From an uncultured Acetatifactor sp. (GTDB lineage Bacteria; Bacillota; Clostridia; Lachnospirales; Lachnospiraceae), in assembly GCA_910586215.1 (NCBI GenBank), contig CAJUGH010000040.1, positions 1-34,594 on the forward strand: a stretch of DNA of 34,594 nt. The letters run 5' to 3'. Below the pieces are notes generated by a model. The model was not told where the DNA came from. It did not search any database and saw only the letters and a list, made by a program, of their open reading frames with translations. Each line of letters begins with the position of its first letter. Within the stretch, counting starts at the first letter, position 1. Made by a program: the position numbers and the translations under genes. This document shows, piece after piece, positions 16,686-25,475 of the stretch.

Positions 16686-18068
16686 TTAAGATTTTGGGAC
16701 AATCTTTGCATTGGGGTAGATGCGTTCCATTCTCTCATTAGGGAAGTGCTCATCCAGGAAATCATCCAGGAAGCTGTCCTCTTCCCCGTCCGTGGTTTGG
16801 GCATCTTTCGCATTTTTGGCGCTTGCGGCTTCCACGGTGTTCCGCTGTGTGTACCGGGCCAGGGCCAGGGAGGAGATGGCCATATTGAAAATCATGAACA
16901 CAATCATACAGTTGACCAGGATGGTCCCGGTCTTCCGGGGCAGTTTTTCGATCAGCCGGGAGAGGGCCGGGTAGATGAATTTCAGCCAGATCACTGCGGC
17001 GATCCCCCAGAAGAAGCAGTAGAGCAGGTTGATGCGTCCCCCCAGGTTGAAGGCGAATCCGCTGTAATCCCAGAATACCGTGCCGAATACCAGCTCTGTG
17101 AAAACGCTGCAGATATATTCGTAGGCTCCGCCTAACAGTGTGCCTGCCAGGAAGATATGCCGGTCACTTTTATTGCGGTAGCGGTACAGGAATAAAGTCA
17201 GCAGGGCACAGGCCAGCCCCCACACAATACTGAAAGGGCCATAGACCACGCTGCTGCGGCTCATCCAGACCCCCATGGTCAGACGGCAGAAGATGGTCTC
17301 TGTGAGATCCCCCAGGAAGGCACCGATGAAAAACAGACAGGCCAGCTTGTAGAAACTGCAGCCCGGTGCAAATACGGTTTTCCGGGAGGAGGCTTCCATC
17401 TCCTTTTTCTGTAGTTCCTGGGCCAGGGCGGCTTTGTCGATGGAGGGGAAGGACTTCTCCATACGCCGCTGGATCCTGGTTGTCAGGGTGTTCTGCAGCA
17501 GCCTGGAGGTATGCTGCATTCCCTCGGATAACAATGCCAGGTTCCGGGCAGTGACTTTCATGCCAAGGACAGCCATGGCGGTGGTCAGGAAATCCACCAG
17601 GAGCAGCCCTGCCATGACCCACTGCACCACCAGGGTCACTGGCCAGGGCACCATATGGAAGATCCTGCATAGAAAAGGATTGGCAAAACGCATGGTCAGC
17701 ACGGCCAGGGCACCCCACAGCAGGGAGTAACGGGCGCAGACATAGCCGCTCAGGTTATACTTGATGTGGGAGTAGCTCCAGAGTTTCTTGTGGAAAATCT
17801 TTTCCATGAGCATGCCGGTGGAATATTCCAGCATGGTGGCCATCAGCAGCCCGCCCAGAAACAGGAAGAACGGGCGGGATGCCAGTTCCGGCAGGAAGAC
17901 GGCAAACAATGTACTGCCGAAGCCGTAGATAGGGCACAGGGGGCTGTTGACGAAGCCACGGTTCACGAACTGTTTCCGGTGTATGGCAGCCCAGCAGACC
18001 TCCACACACCATCCCAAAAAGGAATACAGGAAAAAAAGCCACACAATGTCAGTAAGGGAATATATCAT
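16686..18068 (-). CDS. Membrane protein with two PF06541-like (putative ABC permease type) domains
   Basis: A 460-residue integral membrane protein with about ten hydrophobic segments. Two halves resemble each other: about residues 11-130 (FFLYSFLGW...EY...WSYS...NLSG...WG) and 244-369 (FFIGAFLGD...EY...WDYS...NLGG...WG). Each half fits the 'putative ABC-transporter type IV' family PF06541, whose function is unknown. A cytoplasmic, charged stretch (about 190-235) joins them. A last hydrophobic segment at 381-403 precedes an acidic tail. The start, MIYSLTDIVW, has a GAGGA-type site upstream. It follows the hemerythrin gene by 31 bases and probably shares its transcript. No ATPase is nearby, so transport activity is not shown. 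Confidence 0.8.
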   Translation of the reverse strand: MIYSLTDIVWLFFLYSFLGWCVEVCWAAIHRKQFVNRGFVNSPLCPIYGFGSTLFAVFLPELASRPFFLFLGGLLMATMLEYSTGMLMEKIFHKKLWSYSHIKYNLSGYVCARYSLLWGALAVLTMRFANPFLCRIFHMVPWPVTLVVQWVMAGLLLVDFLTTAMAVLGMKVTARNLALLSEGMQHTSRLLQNTLTTRIQRRMEKSFPSIDKAALAQELQKKEMEASSRKTVFAPGCSFYKLACLFFIGAFLGDLTETIFCRLTMGVWMSRSSVVYGPFSIVWGLACALLTLFLYRYRNKSDRHIFLAGTLLGGAYEYICSVFTELVFGTVFWDYSGFAFNLGGRINLLYCFFWGIAAVIWLKFIYPALSRLIEKLPRKTGTILVNCMIVFMIFNMAISSLALARYTQRNTVEAASAKNAKDAQTTDGEEDSFLDDFLDEHFPNERMERIYPNAKIVPKS

Positions 18069-18099
18069 TTAAGGGTCCTCTGCCTTTCCGGTAAGGGTG

Positions 18100-18984
18100 T
18101 CAGGGTATATTGCAGTACATGATTTCCAGGCTGCCGTATTTGGTGGAGATATCCAGCAGGATATTGTTGTTGATATCGAAACTGGAGTCGGTGAATTTAT
18201 CCCGGTAAACTTCTCCCTCCGACTGGAGACTGACTACCCGGCCTTTAAAATGCTGCATCACGGCATAGGTGGACAGGGAATTGCCGATCTCAATGAAGGC
18301 AGATTTCTCCATGTCGTCCAGCTTATTGGGATTCTCCAGATACATATTGCAGGCTTTCAGATAGATGGCTTTGGCCAGCGTCTCAGAAAACCCGTAGAGG
18401 AACTGGTACTTCTTCTGGACAGTGATAAGGTTGCGTACGATCACCTTGCCTTCCACATATCCCTTATAGATACAGGGTTCCATGCCTGTGATGGGAATCC
18501 CGTAATGACCGGTGAGACAGGTTTCTGCCACGGAACGGATCAGACTTTCCTTATTGCTGAAATCCTTCCGGGGATCAATGGGTTCATTGGTGATGATCTT
18601 CTTGTCACAGGTGCATACATGCATGACCAGCCATGTGAGCAGGGTACCCACAAAACTCTTCAGCAGACTCTTGGAGAAGTCAGTCTCCATATTCTTCTTG
18701 TACTTGAGGACGGTGTTCTTGAACTGCTGGTGCAGCTTCACATGCTGTTCATAGTTCACATATCCCAGTTTCTTCTGCAGGGCTTCCTCCGATGCGAAAT
18801 GGGAGATGGTGTAATCTGCCAGGAAATCCACGATATTCTCGCATTCCTGCCGGTTCTTCTCGATATCCCCCACCTTGGCAATGAGGATAAGACGTTCGAT
18901 TTTGGCAAAGAGCTGCCGGTGTTGGATATCAATTTCCTCAATCCCTGTCTTATATTCGTCTTTCCATAAACCTACCTTTTCCAT
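18100..18984 (-). CDS. Bacteriohemerythrin fused to a CheX-like phosphatase domain
   Basis: A 294-residue soluble protein. The N-terminal part (about 1-130) has the full di-iron set of bacteriohemerythrins: H22, H62, E66, H81, H85, H122 and D127, so oxygen or nitric oxide binding is expected. The C-terminal part (about 145-294) resembles CheC/CheX/FliY proteins: GYVEGKVIVR, a helix with AKAIYLKACNM, and E232-I-G-N235, which fits the ExxN catalytic signature of CheX phosphatases acting on phospho-aspartate of response regulators. The start is set by AAGGAGG upstream; a longer in-frame version lacks a ribosome site. It lies just after the YesN-type regulator on the same strand. A redox- or oxygen-controlled phosphatase for that or another regulator is a plausible inference. 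Confidence 0.82.
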   Translation of the reverse strand: MEKVGLWKDEYKTGIEEIDIQHRQLFAKIERLILIAKVGDIEKNRQECENIVDFLADYTISHFASEEALQKKLGYVNYEQHVKLHQQFKNTVLKYKKNMETDFSKSLLKSFVGTLLTWLVMHVCTCDKKIITNEPIDPRKDFSNKESLIRSVAETCLTGHYGIPITGMEPCIYKGYVEGKVIVRNLITVQKKYQFLYGFSETLAKAIYLKACNMYLENPNKLDDMEKSAFIEIGNSLSTYAVMQHFKGRVVSLQSEGEVYRDKFTDSSFDINNNILLDISTKYGSLEIMYCNIP

Positions 18985-19023
18985 AAAGGGCCTCCTTCTT
19001 TCCTTGTAGATATTTTGTAATGG

Positions 19024-19050
19024 TGTAACAGCCATGGATGGACTGTTACA
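19024..19050. repeat. Inverted repeat between the regulator and hemerythrin genes
   Basis: TGTAACAG (19024-19031) and CTGTTACA (19043-19050) form a perfect 8-bp dyad with an 11-base centre. No T-run follows on the minus strand. It could be a weak attenuator hairpin or an operator for the hemerythrin gene. Confidence 0.45.
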
Positions 19051-19056
19051 AATAGT

Positions 19057-20682
19057 TTATGGTTCACCCGCCTGTGGTGCAGCAGGTTGCAAACATAATT
19101 TGTTCTGGTAATCGCTGGGGGAGATGCCTTCTACTTTTTTGAATACCTTGGAGAAGTAGAAAGAACTTTCAAAGCCCAGCATTTCAGCTACCTCATAGAC
19201 CTTCAGCCCGCCTTCATCCAGCAGGCGTTTGGCTTCTGTGACCCGGCAGTTGTTGATGTACTCGGAGAAGCCGGTGTCGCTGTACCGCCCAAAGAGCTGG
19301 CTTAAGTAATTGGGACTGATGCCGAACACGGCAGCCACCTCATTTAAGGTGAGACGCTGCGTCAGGTGCTGGTTGATGTATTTTTTCACGTTGGTTACAA
19401 TGTGGTTTTTGTAATCCTTGTGGCGGCTTTCAAAAAGATGGCACAGGTGGCGGCCAAAACCCGTAAGCCAGTTGGCAACCTGCTCCACATTTGTCTGTTT
19501 GTAGATGGAACGGTAGCCATCCGGGGTATCCCGGTAGAAGCTGCTTACAATTTCCTCCCCGTCCTGGAGCAGGGACAAGGACAGGAACAGAATGTTGCAG
19601 GCACCGTCCAGGGCCTGGACATAGTGGTTGGGATGGGCCAGGAACAGTTCGCACAGGGTATCGAATGTCCGGGCCAGCAGGCCGGCATCATATTCCTCGA
19701 AGGCCCGGGTCAGGTCCTCCTTAAAGAGACTGATATTGAAGGAATTATGTCCTGCATCCTGGAAACTGTCCTCAAAATGGACAATGGGATGCCCGCCCCT
19801 GGCATTCAGCAGGGCCTGCCGGGAGTACTGGTAGGAGTCGCAGACAGAGAGGGGATTGTCCACAAGGCTCCCTATGCCGCACCGGAAGGACACATTGTAG
19901 TATTTGGCCAGGGTCTCCCGGATATTCTCCAGGATCTCCTGGAGTCTGTCCGGACGGTAATCCTCCCCGGGCTGCTCATAGCAGAAGACCAGGGCGAAAT
20001 GCCTGGTGTCCAGGGACAGGCAGAAGCAGGTGCCGTATTTGGCGGCCAGTTCCTTCAGCATCTGCATGGAACTGGCAAACAGGGCCAGCTGTCTGTCCGG
20101 GGGCAGGGCATCGGCCTGGCGGCCTGTCATCTCCCCATAACAGCACACATAGCCCCCGAAATGGAAGTCCAGGTTCAAGTCCCGGCTCTGGAGTTGGAAC
20201 TGTTCCTGGGACTCAAACAGGTTGTTCAGAAGCTTGATGAAGAACTTGTCGAAGAAAGGATGGACAATGCTTTCCGCAGGCATTTCCCGGTGTCCGGAAG
20301 CCTGCAGCTGTCCTGTCACCCGGCCTATGGCTTCCCCCAGGGTCTCCGGGGTCAGTTCCAGCTTCACCAGATAGTCCGTGACCTGGTAGGTCAAGGCCTC
20401 CTTCACCATATGGAAATCTTCATAACTGGTGAGAATGATGAAAAAGGGGCGTTCATTGCCGTATTTCTGCCTGCACTGGCGTATCAGTTCCAGGCCGTCC
20501 ATGACGGGCATCTTGATATCCGTGATCACGATATCCGGAAGCTGTTCTTCGATCAGTTCCAGGGCCTGCCTGCCGCCGTAAGCCGTGCCAGCCACCTCAA
20601 TGTTCAGTTTTCCCCAGTCCAGCATGGACTTGATCCCTACCTGGACCAGGGGTTCATCATCTACGATCAATAGCTTATACAT
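19057..20682 (-). CDS. Response regulator, full-length YesN-like (AraC output)
   Basis: A 541-residue regulator. The receiver domain (about 1-120) has D8-D9-E10, phospho-acceptor D55 in TDIKMPVMDG and the VKLE segment near 105. A middle region of about 250 residues, typical of YesN, follows. The AraC-type double helix-turn-helix lies at about 425-530, with GISPNYLSQLF and GFESSFYFSKVFKK. The start codon is two bases after the kinase stop, so translation is coupled. It likely controls the divergent importer operon beginning at 22863, by analogy with the usual clustering of YesMN systems and sugar importers. Confidence 0.94.
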   Translation of the reverse strand: MYKLLIVDDEPLVQVGIKSMLDWGKLNIEVAGTAYGGRQALELIEEQLPDIVITDIKMPVMDGLELIRQCRQKYGNERPFFIILTSYEDFHMVKEALTYQVTDYLVKLELTPETLGEAIGRVTGQLQASGHREMPAESIVHPFFDKFFIKLLNNLFESQEQFQLQSRDLNLDFHFGGYVCCYGEMTGRQADALPPDRQLALFASSMQMLKELAAKYGTCFCLSLDTRHFALVFCYEQPGEDYRPDRLQEILENIRETLAKYYNVSFRCGIGSLVDNPLSVCDSYQYSRQALLNARGGHPIVHFEDSFQDAGHNSFNISLFKEDLTRAFEEYDAGLLARTFDTLCELFLAHPNHYVQALDGACNILFLSLSLLQDGEEIVSSFYRDTPDGYRSIYKQTNVEQVANWLTGFGRHLCHLFESRHKDYKNHIVTNVKKYINQHLTQRLTLNEVAAVFGISPNYLSQLFGRYSDTGFSEYINNCRVTEAKRLLDEGGLKVYEVAEMLGFESSFYFSKVFKKVEGISPSDYQNKLCLQPAAPQAGEP

Positions 20683-20684
20683 GA

Positions 20685-22553
20685 TTATACCCCGTGTGTA
20701 TTGAAAAAGGGTGTACTGCCCCCGGATACATCTGCATGTTCCATGGTCTCTTCCGCTTTGCTGTCGGGGATGCGGATGGTCATGGTGGTATAACAGCCCT
20801 CCCTGCTGTGGACCGAGATCCCGTAGGAGGAGCCGAATTCATACTGGAGTCTCTGGTGTACGTTGCTGACACCGATCTCCCGGAAGAAATCAGCACTGTT
20901 CTCCTGGTTGGAGCGGAGGATCTGCGCCGCCTTTTCCTGGGACATGCCCACGCCGTCATCTGTCACATCAATGCGGATGATGGGAGGGGATGTATCTGTC
21001 TCCCGCAGGGCATGGATGGCGATGTGCCCCGTGCCCTTTGGTTCAATGCCGTGAAAAATGGCATTTTCCACCAGGGGCTGCAGGGTGAACTTCAAGATGG
21101 GGCAGTCATAGATGTCGACTTCTTCCACCTGGATGTCCATGGTAATGGTGCCGCCGTAGCGGTAACTCTGTATGGTAAAATAGTCCTGCAGCAGGGCAAA
21201 TTCCTCCCGGATGGGCACCAGAAGGCTGGTTCCCTTGGAGATGCTCTTCATCAGCTTGGCCAGGGCAGTGGTCATCTCGCAGATGCCGTCTGCCCCCTGT
21301 ATGCTGGCCATCCACTTGATGGAATTCAGGGTATTGTAGACAAAGTGGGGGTTTACCTGGCTCTGGAGCATCTTATATTCCAGTTCCTGTTTCTCTTTCT
21401 CCTCCTGCAGCATCCTGTTCATCAGCAGGATGACATTCTCTGACAGGTCATTGATTCCCCGGCCGATTTCCCCCAGTTCATGATTCCACTCAATGGAGGG
21501 ATCCCGGGAGAAGTCCCCTTCTGCCACCCGCAGCATCTTGGCCCGGATCCGGGACACGGGGACATGGATCATGCGGTTCAGGACAACCATCAGGATGGTG
21601 CCGATCCCCAGGACACTCACCAGCAGTGCGGCCAGGATACACCAGAGCAGCAGACGCTGGTTGCGCAGTTCCGACAGGGAGATGCCCTGGCTGATATAAC
21701 AGTCTGGCATACTTAGGGGGGCCGTGACTACCAGACGGTTCACACCCTGGCTGTCTGAGATCTCTGCGATCTGGCTTCCCGCTATCAAGGCAGCGGAGGA
21801 GAGATCCCGCCTGGCCTGATAGGAAGGAGCCATCTCCACCAGGGCCCCCTCCCTGTAGAGATAGGTATGCTCCCCGATGGTCAGGTACAGGATACTGTCC
21901 TCTGCCACGGCATACCGGTCCAGAGCATCTGCAAACAGGTCTGCAGAGACTTCCAGGAACAGATATCCCCCCTGGACGGAACTGAACTGATACGTGATGG
22001 GGCGTATCAGGGGCAGGACATCTTTTCCTTTGCGGTAAAAGGGATCCTGGATGATGCCCGGTGAGAAATTGTAGCCGGGATCATTCAGCAGGGTCTCAAA
22101 ATAGGGCAGCCTGGGCACCTCCTGGGCCAGGTTGCTGGTGGATGAGGCGGTGGCAGCTACGACCTGTAAAAAGTGGTCATTTGTGACAACGGCCACACGG
22201 ACCATATAATTTTTGGAGGGATTGTTGCTATATTCCTCGTATATCCGGTCATAGGTGGCCACAGAAAGCACCGAACCGGGATTGGGGTTCTTGGCTATGT
22301 AGGAGGCGATGCCCGGATTGGTCTGGCAGAACTGGACCATCCGGGAGATATCATCCATATGGCCGTCTATGCTGTCAGTAAGGAGCTGCAGGCTGGTCTC
22401 TGTAGACTGGATCAGGCTGCGCTGCAGGTAATTCTGGAACACATAGTAACTTACAAGGCTGATGACCACACACATACCCAGCAGGCAGGACAGGGTGATA
22501 GCCAGTATTCTCTTTTGGATGCTGCCCGGATAGGGAGTGCGTGCTGCTAACAT
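20685..22553 (-). CDS. Sensor histidine kinase, YesM-like
   Basis: A 622-residue membrane kinase. Membrane segment 1 is at about 14-40, then a dCache-like extracellular sensor of roughly 260 residues, segment 2 at about 302-325, and a HAMP linker at about 326-380. The PF06580 region has H403 in QVNPHFVYNTLNS. ATPase boxes are LVENAIFHG, DDGVGMS and GVSNVHQRL. ATG 22553 is chosen for GAGGAAGG upstream and because the membrane segment follows at family-normal spacing; the longer in-frame version adds 24 residues without a ribosome site. It is transcribed divergently from the binding lipoprotein gene, whose product or ligand it may sense. Confidence 0.93.
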   Translation of the reverse strand: MLAARTPYPGSIQKRILAITLSCLLGMCVVISLVSYYVFQNYLQRSLIQSTETSLQLLTDSIDGHMDDISRMVQFCQTNPGIASYIAKNPNPGSVLSVATYDRIYEEYSNNPSKNYMVRVAVVTNDHFLQVVAATASSTSNLAQEVPRLPYFETLLNDPGYNFSPGIIQDPFYRKGKDVLPLIRPITYQFSSVQGGYLFLEVSADLFADALDRYAVAEDSILYLTIGEHTYLYREGALVEMAPSYQARRDLSSAALIAGSQIAEISDSQGVNRLVVTAPLSMPDCYISQGISLSELRNQRLLLWCILAALLVSVLGIGTILMVVLNRMIHVPVSRIRAKMLRVAEGDFSRDPSIEWNHELGEIGRGINDLSENVILLMNRMLQEEKEKQELEYKMLQSQVNPHFVYNTLNSIKWMASIQGADGICEMTTALAKLMKSISKGTSLLVPIREEFALLQDYFTIQSYRYGGTITMDIQVEEVDIYDCPILKFTLQPLVENAIFHGIEPKGTGHIAIHALRETDTSPPIIRIDVTDDGVGMSQEKAAQILRSNQENSADFFREIGVSNVHQRLQYEFGSSYGISVHSREGCYTTMTIRIPDSKAEETMEHADVSGGSTPFFNTHGV

Positions 22554-22632
22554 GTAAACCTTCCTCTGCTCTATATGTGTATTTGCTGCGGCAAACAGGA
22601 ACCAATCATGGTTCCTGCAGTACACATTTTCC

Positions 22633-22683
22633 GGAACCCTACCGCCAAGTATATCACAAATTATGGAAATGGGGTAGGGTTCC
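22633..22683. promoter_or_regulatory. Perfect 11-bp inverted repeat at the kinase promoter
   Basis: GGAACCCTACC (22633-22643) and GGTAGGGTTCC (22673-22683) are exact inverted copies with 29 bases between. On the minus strand a TATACT -10 (22653-22648) lies between them. The far arm takes the place of a -35 hexamer, which is absent, and the near arm covers the expected transcription start. This suggests a regulator bound at both arms, possibly the YesN-type protein encoded downstream. Confidence 0.6.
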
Positions 22684-22801
22684 TAAAAATTTTACATCCA
22701 AGTGTAAGATTTTGCATGGTGTGGAAGCACTTACAGGAAAAGGGGGATAAATTTTGAATGGAATCGTAATTTTTTCCATGTAACACGACAAGGTTTTCTA
22801 A

Positions 22802-22807
22802 TATACT
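22802..22807 (+). promoter_or_regulatory. -10 element of the second importer operon
   Basis: TATACT lies about 55 bases before the lipoprotein start. At 17 bases upstream is TGTAAC, a poor -35, so activator dependence is likely. The region is the divergent control gap between the kinase and importer operons. Confidence 0.5.
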
Positions 22808-22862
22808 ATAGGTGCAGTCAAGAAAGAGGCTTCCCAACAGAAGCCAAAAGGAGGATATGTAT

Positions 22863-24269
22863 ATGAAGAAGAAAGTACTTAGCATTCTGCTTGCTACGGC
22901 CATGATGTCCACATTGCTGGCAGGCTGCGGCAATGATGCAGGAAATGGCAGTTCCGCTCCCGCGGATGGTTCCAGCCAGTCCCAGAGCGAAGGAAGCTCT
23001 GCCCCGGACGCCTCGTCAGAGGGCACCGAAGGGTCTGAAAGTACCGATGCCCAGACAGATGCAGAGGGGGAGCCTGTGACCTTGAAGTGGGCTATCTGGG
23101 ACCAGGAGACCACGGCTTACTGGAACGACATCAAGGAGGCCTACGAGGCATCCCACAAGAATGTGACCATTGAGATGGTGGACTTAGGCTCTACCGATTA
23201 CATGACCGTGCTGGCCACCGAGCTTTCCGGCTCCGGCTCTGATTTTGACGTAGTGACTATCAAGGATGTGCCCGGCTATGCAACCCTGGTACAGAAGAAT
23301 GCCATCCTGCCTCTGGACGACTACATCGCCAAGGACAGTGTGGATCTGTCCAAGTATGCAGGTGCCACCGACCAGGTGCTGGTGGATGGCAAGCTCTACG
23401 AGCTGCCCTTCAGGAATGACTTCTGGGTGGTGTTCTACAACAAGGATCTGTTTGATGCCAAGAAGGTGGCATATCCCACCAATGACATGACCTTCGAGCA
23501 GTACGATGAGCTGGCCAGGCAGATGACAGACACTACCTTCGGCTCCCAGACCTATGGTGCCCATTACCATACCTGGAGAAGCGCCGTGCAGCTCTTCGGC
23601 GTGCTGGACGGACAGCATACCATCCTGGATGGGGAGTATTCCTTCTTCAAGCCCTATTATGAGATGGTGCTGAACCAGGAGAAGGATGGCGTGACCAGGA
23701 AGTATACAGACTTGAAGACAGAGGGACTGCATTATTCAGCTGCTTTCTCTGGCGGGGATGTGGCCATGATGAACATGGGCTCCTGGTTTATCGCCACCAT
23801 GCTGACCAACCTGAAGAGCGGGGAATATGATTCCGAGCTGTGTGGCAACTGGGGTATTGTGAAGTATCCCCACGCAGATGGCGTAGAGGCTGGTTCCACC
23901 CTGGGTACCATCACCGGATTGTCTGTGACTACGGCTTCCGACACACCGGATGCAGCATGGGAGTTTGTAAAGTGGGTCAGCGGCGAGGAAGGTGCAGCTG
24001 TGATGGCATCCAGCGGTAATTTCCCTGCCATCATGACAGATGAGGTGAAGGATATGATTGCTGGTCTGGAAGGATTCCCTACAGATGCAGAGAGCAAGGA
24101 AGCCTTGACCGTATCCAACCTGTACCTGGAAGTGCCTTATGCACCCAGCGTATCTGAGATCAACTCTGTGCTGGATTCCTATCATGGCAGCATCATGACA
24201 GGGGAGATGAGCATTGATGATGGTCTGGCCAAGATGAGCGAAGAAGTGAAGAAGATCATAGGTGAGTAA
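22863..24269 (+). CDS. Extracellular solute-binding lipoprotein (CUT1, family 1)
   Basis: A 468-residue sugar-binding lipoprotein. The signal peptide ends in the lipobox LAGC with Cys22, followed by a Ser/Gly/Glu-rich linker to about residue 75. The mature domain starts at VTLKWAIWD and shows the bilobed binding-protein pattern, with LPLDDYI, YELPFRNDFW and MNMGSWFIA typical of UgpB/MalE-like proteins. ATG 22863 is selected because AAAAGGAGG ends eight bases upstream; the ATG six bases earlier is only two bases from that site. It is the first gene of the operon, ahead of an attenuator and two permeases. The ligand cannot be told. Confidence 0.93.
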   Translation: MKKKVLSILLATAMMSTLLAGCGNDAGNGSSAPADGSSQSQSEGSSAPDASSEGTEGSESTDAQTDAEGEPVTLKWAIWDQETTAYWNDIKEAYEASHKNVTIEMVDLGSTDYMTVLATELSGSGSDFDVVTIKDVPGYATLVQKNAILPLDDYIAKDSVDLSKYAGATDQVLVDGKLYELPFRNDFWVVFYNKDLFDAKKVAYPTNDMTFEQYDELARQMTDTTFGSQTYGAHYHTWRSAVQLFGVLDGQHTILDGEYSFFKPYYEMVLNQEKDGVTRKYTDLKTEGLHYSAAFSGGDVAMMNMGSWFIATMLTNLKSGEYDSELCGNWGIVKYPHADGVEAGSTLGTITGLSVTTASDTPDAAWEFVKWVSGEEGAAVMASSGNFPAIMTDEVKDMIAGLEGFPTDAESKEALTVSNLYLEVPYAPSVSEINSVLDSYHGSIMTGEMSIDDGLAKMSEEVKKIIGE

Positions 24270-24296
24270 AAGAATAATCCATGTATTTTACTCTGG

Positions 24297-24326
24297 CGGG
24301 GTCGCTTTCCGGCGGCCCCCGTTTTT
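24297..24326 (+). terminator. Attenuator-like terminator between binding protein and permease
   Basis: CGGGG (24297-24301) pairs with CCCCG (24317-24321), and an inner CGC/GCG pairing closes a six-base loop. Five T follow at 24322-24326. Two further hairpins lie before the permease (ACCGGC/GCCGGT at 24354-24373 and CCAGG/CCTGG at 24376-24393). Partial termination here would give more binding protein than permease, a common design in importer operons. Confidence 0.7.
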
Positions 24327-24408
24327 CGAGACGAGGGGGGAATCATGGGGATCACCGGCGGCATAAGGCCGGTATCCAGGGTTCCCAGCCTGGGAAAGGA
24401 GAAATTGA

Positions 24409-25473
24409 ATGCCGAAGTTAGATGAAGCCCAGAAGGCGGCGAAGATTGACAGCCTCCAGGGTGAACTGACAAGCCTTATCGCTTCTGTGAGGACACAGAC
24501 CGATGAGAAGACCAGGCGCAAAATGATCGGTCAGATCGGGAATCTGAATCGTCAGATTGACAAGATCAAGTCTGGCCGGATCCTGAGCCGGGAGGCCAGG
24601 CGCGACCTGGTTGCATATTCCTTTATTGCCCCCAATTTTATCGGGTTCTGCGTGTTTACACTGATTCCCATCCTCTTTGCCTTCGGCCTGGCCTTTATGA
24701 ACTGGGACGGGAGCAATCCCATACAGTGGTCGGGAATCGGCAATTTTACCAGATTGTGGGATGATACCTTCTTCAAGGCAGCCTTGAAGAATACCGTTAT
24801 CTACTGCGTGGGCACAGTGCCTCTTACCATGATAGCTTCCCTGGCGCTGGCTATTGTACTGAATCAGAAAGTAATAGGCAGGGGAATCTTCAGGACCCTT
24901 TCCTTTTTCCCTTATGTGGCTTCCCTGGTGGCCATCACATCCGTGTGGAAGATGCTGTTCCACCCTTCCAAGGGTCCTATCAACAGCATCCTGTACAATG
25001 TGTTTCATGTGGCCCAGGAGGATCTGCCCCAGTGGTTTTCCGGCGGACTGGTGCTGTTCTCCATGATCCTGTTCAGTGTCTGGAAGTATATGGGGTACTA
25101 CATGGTGATCTATCTGGCGGGTCTCCAGGGGATCTCTGCGGAGCTATACGAAGCAGCCAGCCTGGATGGGGCCAGCACCTGGAACAAGTTCCGTTATGTC
25201 ACATGGCCCCAGCTCTCTTCCACCACCTTTTTTGTGGTGGTCATGTTGACCATCAACTGCTTTAAGGTGTATGATGTAGCCGTGATGCTGGCAGGCGGCG
25301 GCAGCGGGGAACTGACCACCTCGGCTACGGTGCTTGTCTACTACATATATCAGAAGGCCTTCATTGACTGGGATCTGGGATATTCCAGTGCAGTGGCTAT
25401 GGTATTATTCCTCATGGTGCTGCTGGTGACCATCATCCAGTTCAGGGGGCAGGCGAAGAAAGAGAGGGCATAA
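24409..25473 (+). CDS. ABC sugar importer permease, MalF/UgpA-like, with helical N-terminal extension
   Basis: A 354-residue CUT1 permease. Residues 1 to about 60 are a charged, helix-forming extension with heptad-like spacing of Leu and Ile (LQGELTSLI, IGNLNRQIDKI), longer than in usual family members. Six membrane segments follow from about 70. The ATPase-docking motif reads YEAASLDGASTWNKF near residue 246. AAAGGAG precedes the start by seven bases. The next gene starts two bases after its stop codon. The extension may be a cytoplasmic contact site; this is inference. Confidence 0.92.
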   Translation: MPKLDEAQKAAKIDSLQGELTSLIASVRTQTDEKTRRKMIGQIGNLNRQIDKIKSGRILSREARRDLVAYSFIAPNFIGFCVFTLIPILFAFGLAFMNWDGSNPIQWSGIGNFTRLWDDTFFKAALKNTVIYCVGTVPLTMIASLALAIVLNQKVIGRGIFRTLSFFPYVASLVAITSVWKMLFHPSKGPINSILYNVFHVAQEDLPQWFSGGLVLFSMILFSVWKYMGYYMVIYLAGLQGISAELYEAASLDGASTWNKFRYVTWPQLSSTTFFVVVMLTINCFKVYDVAVMLAGGGSGELTTSATVLVYYIYQKAFIDWDLGYSSAVAMVLFLMVLLVTIIQFRGQAKKERA

Positions 25474-25475
25474 AA

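Noticed and set aside
19366..20673. Open frame of 435 codons on the plus strand across the second YesN regulator
   Set aside because: It is antisense to a complete receiver/AraC gene with all key residues; the translation has no recognisable features.
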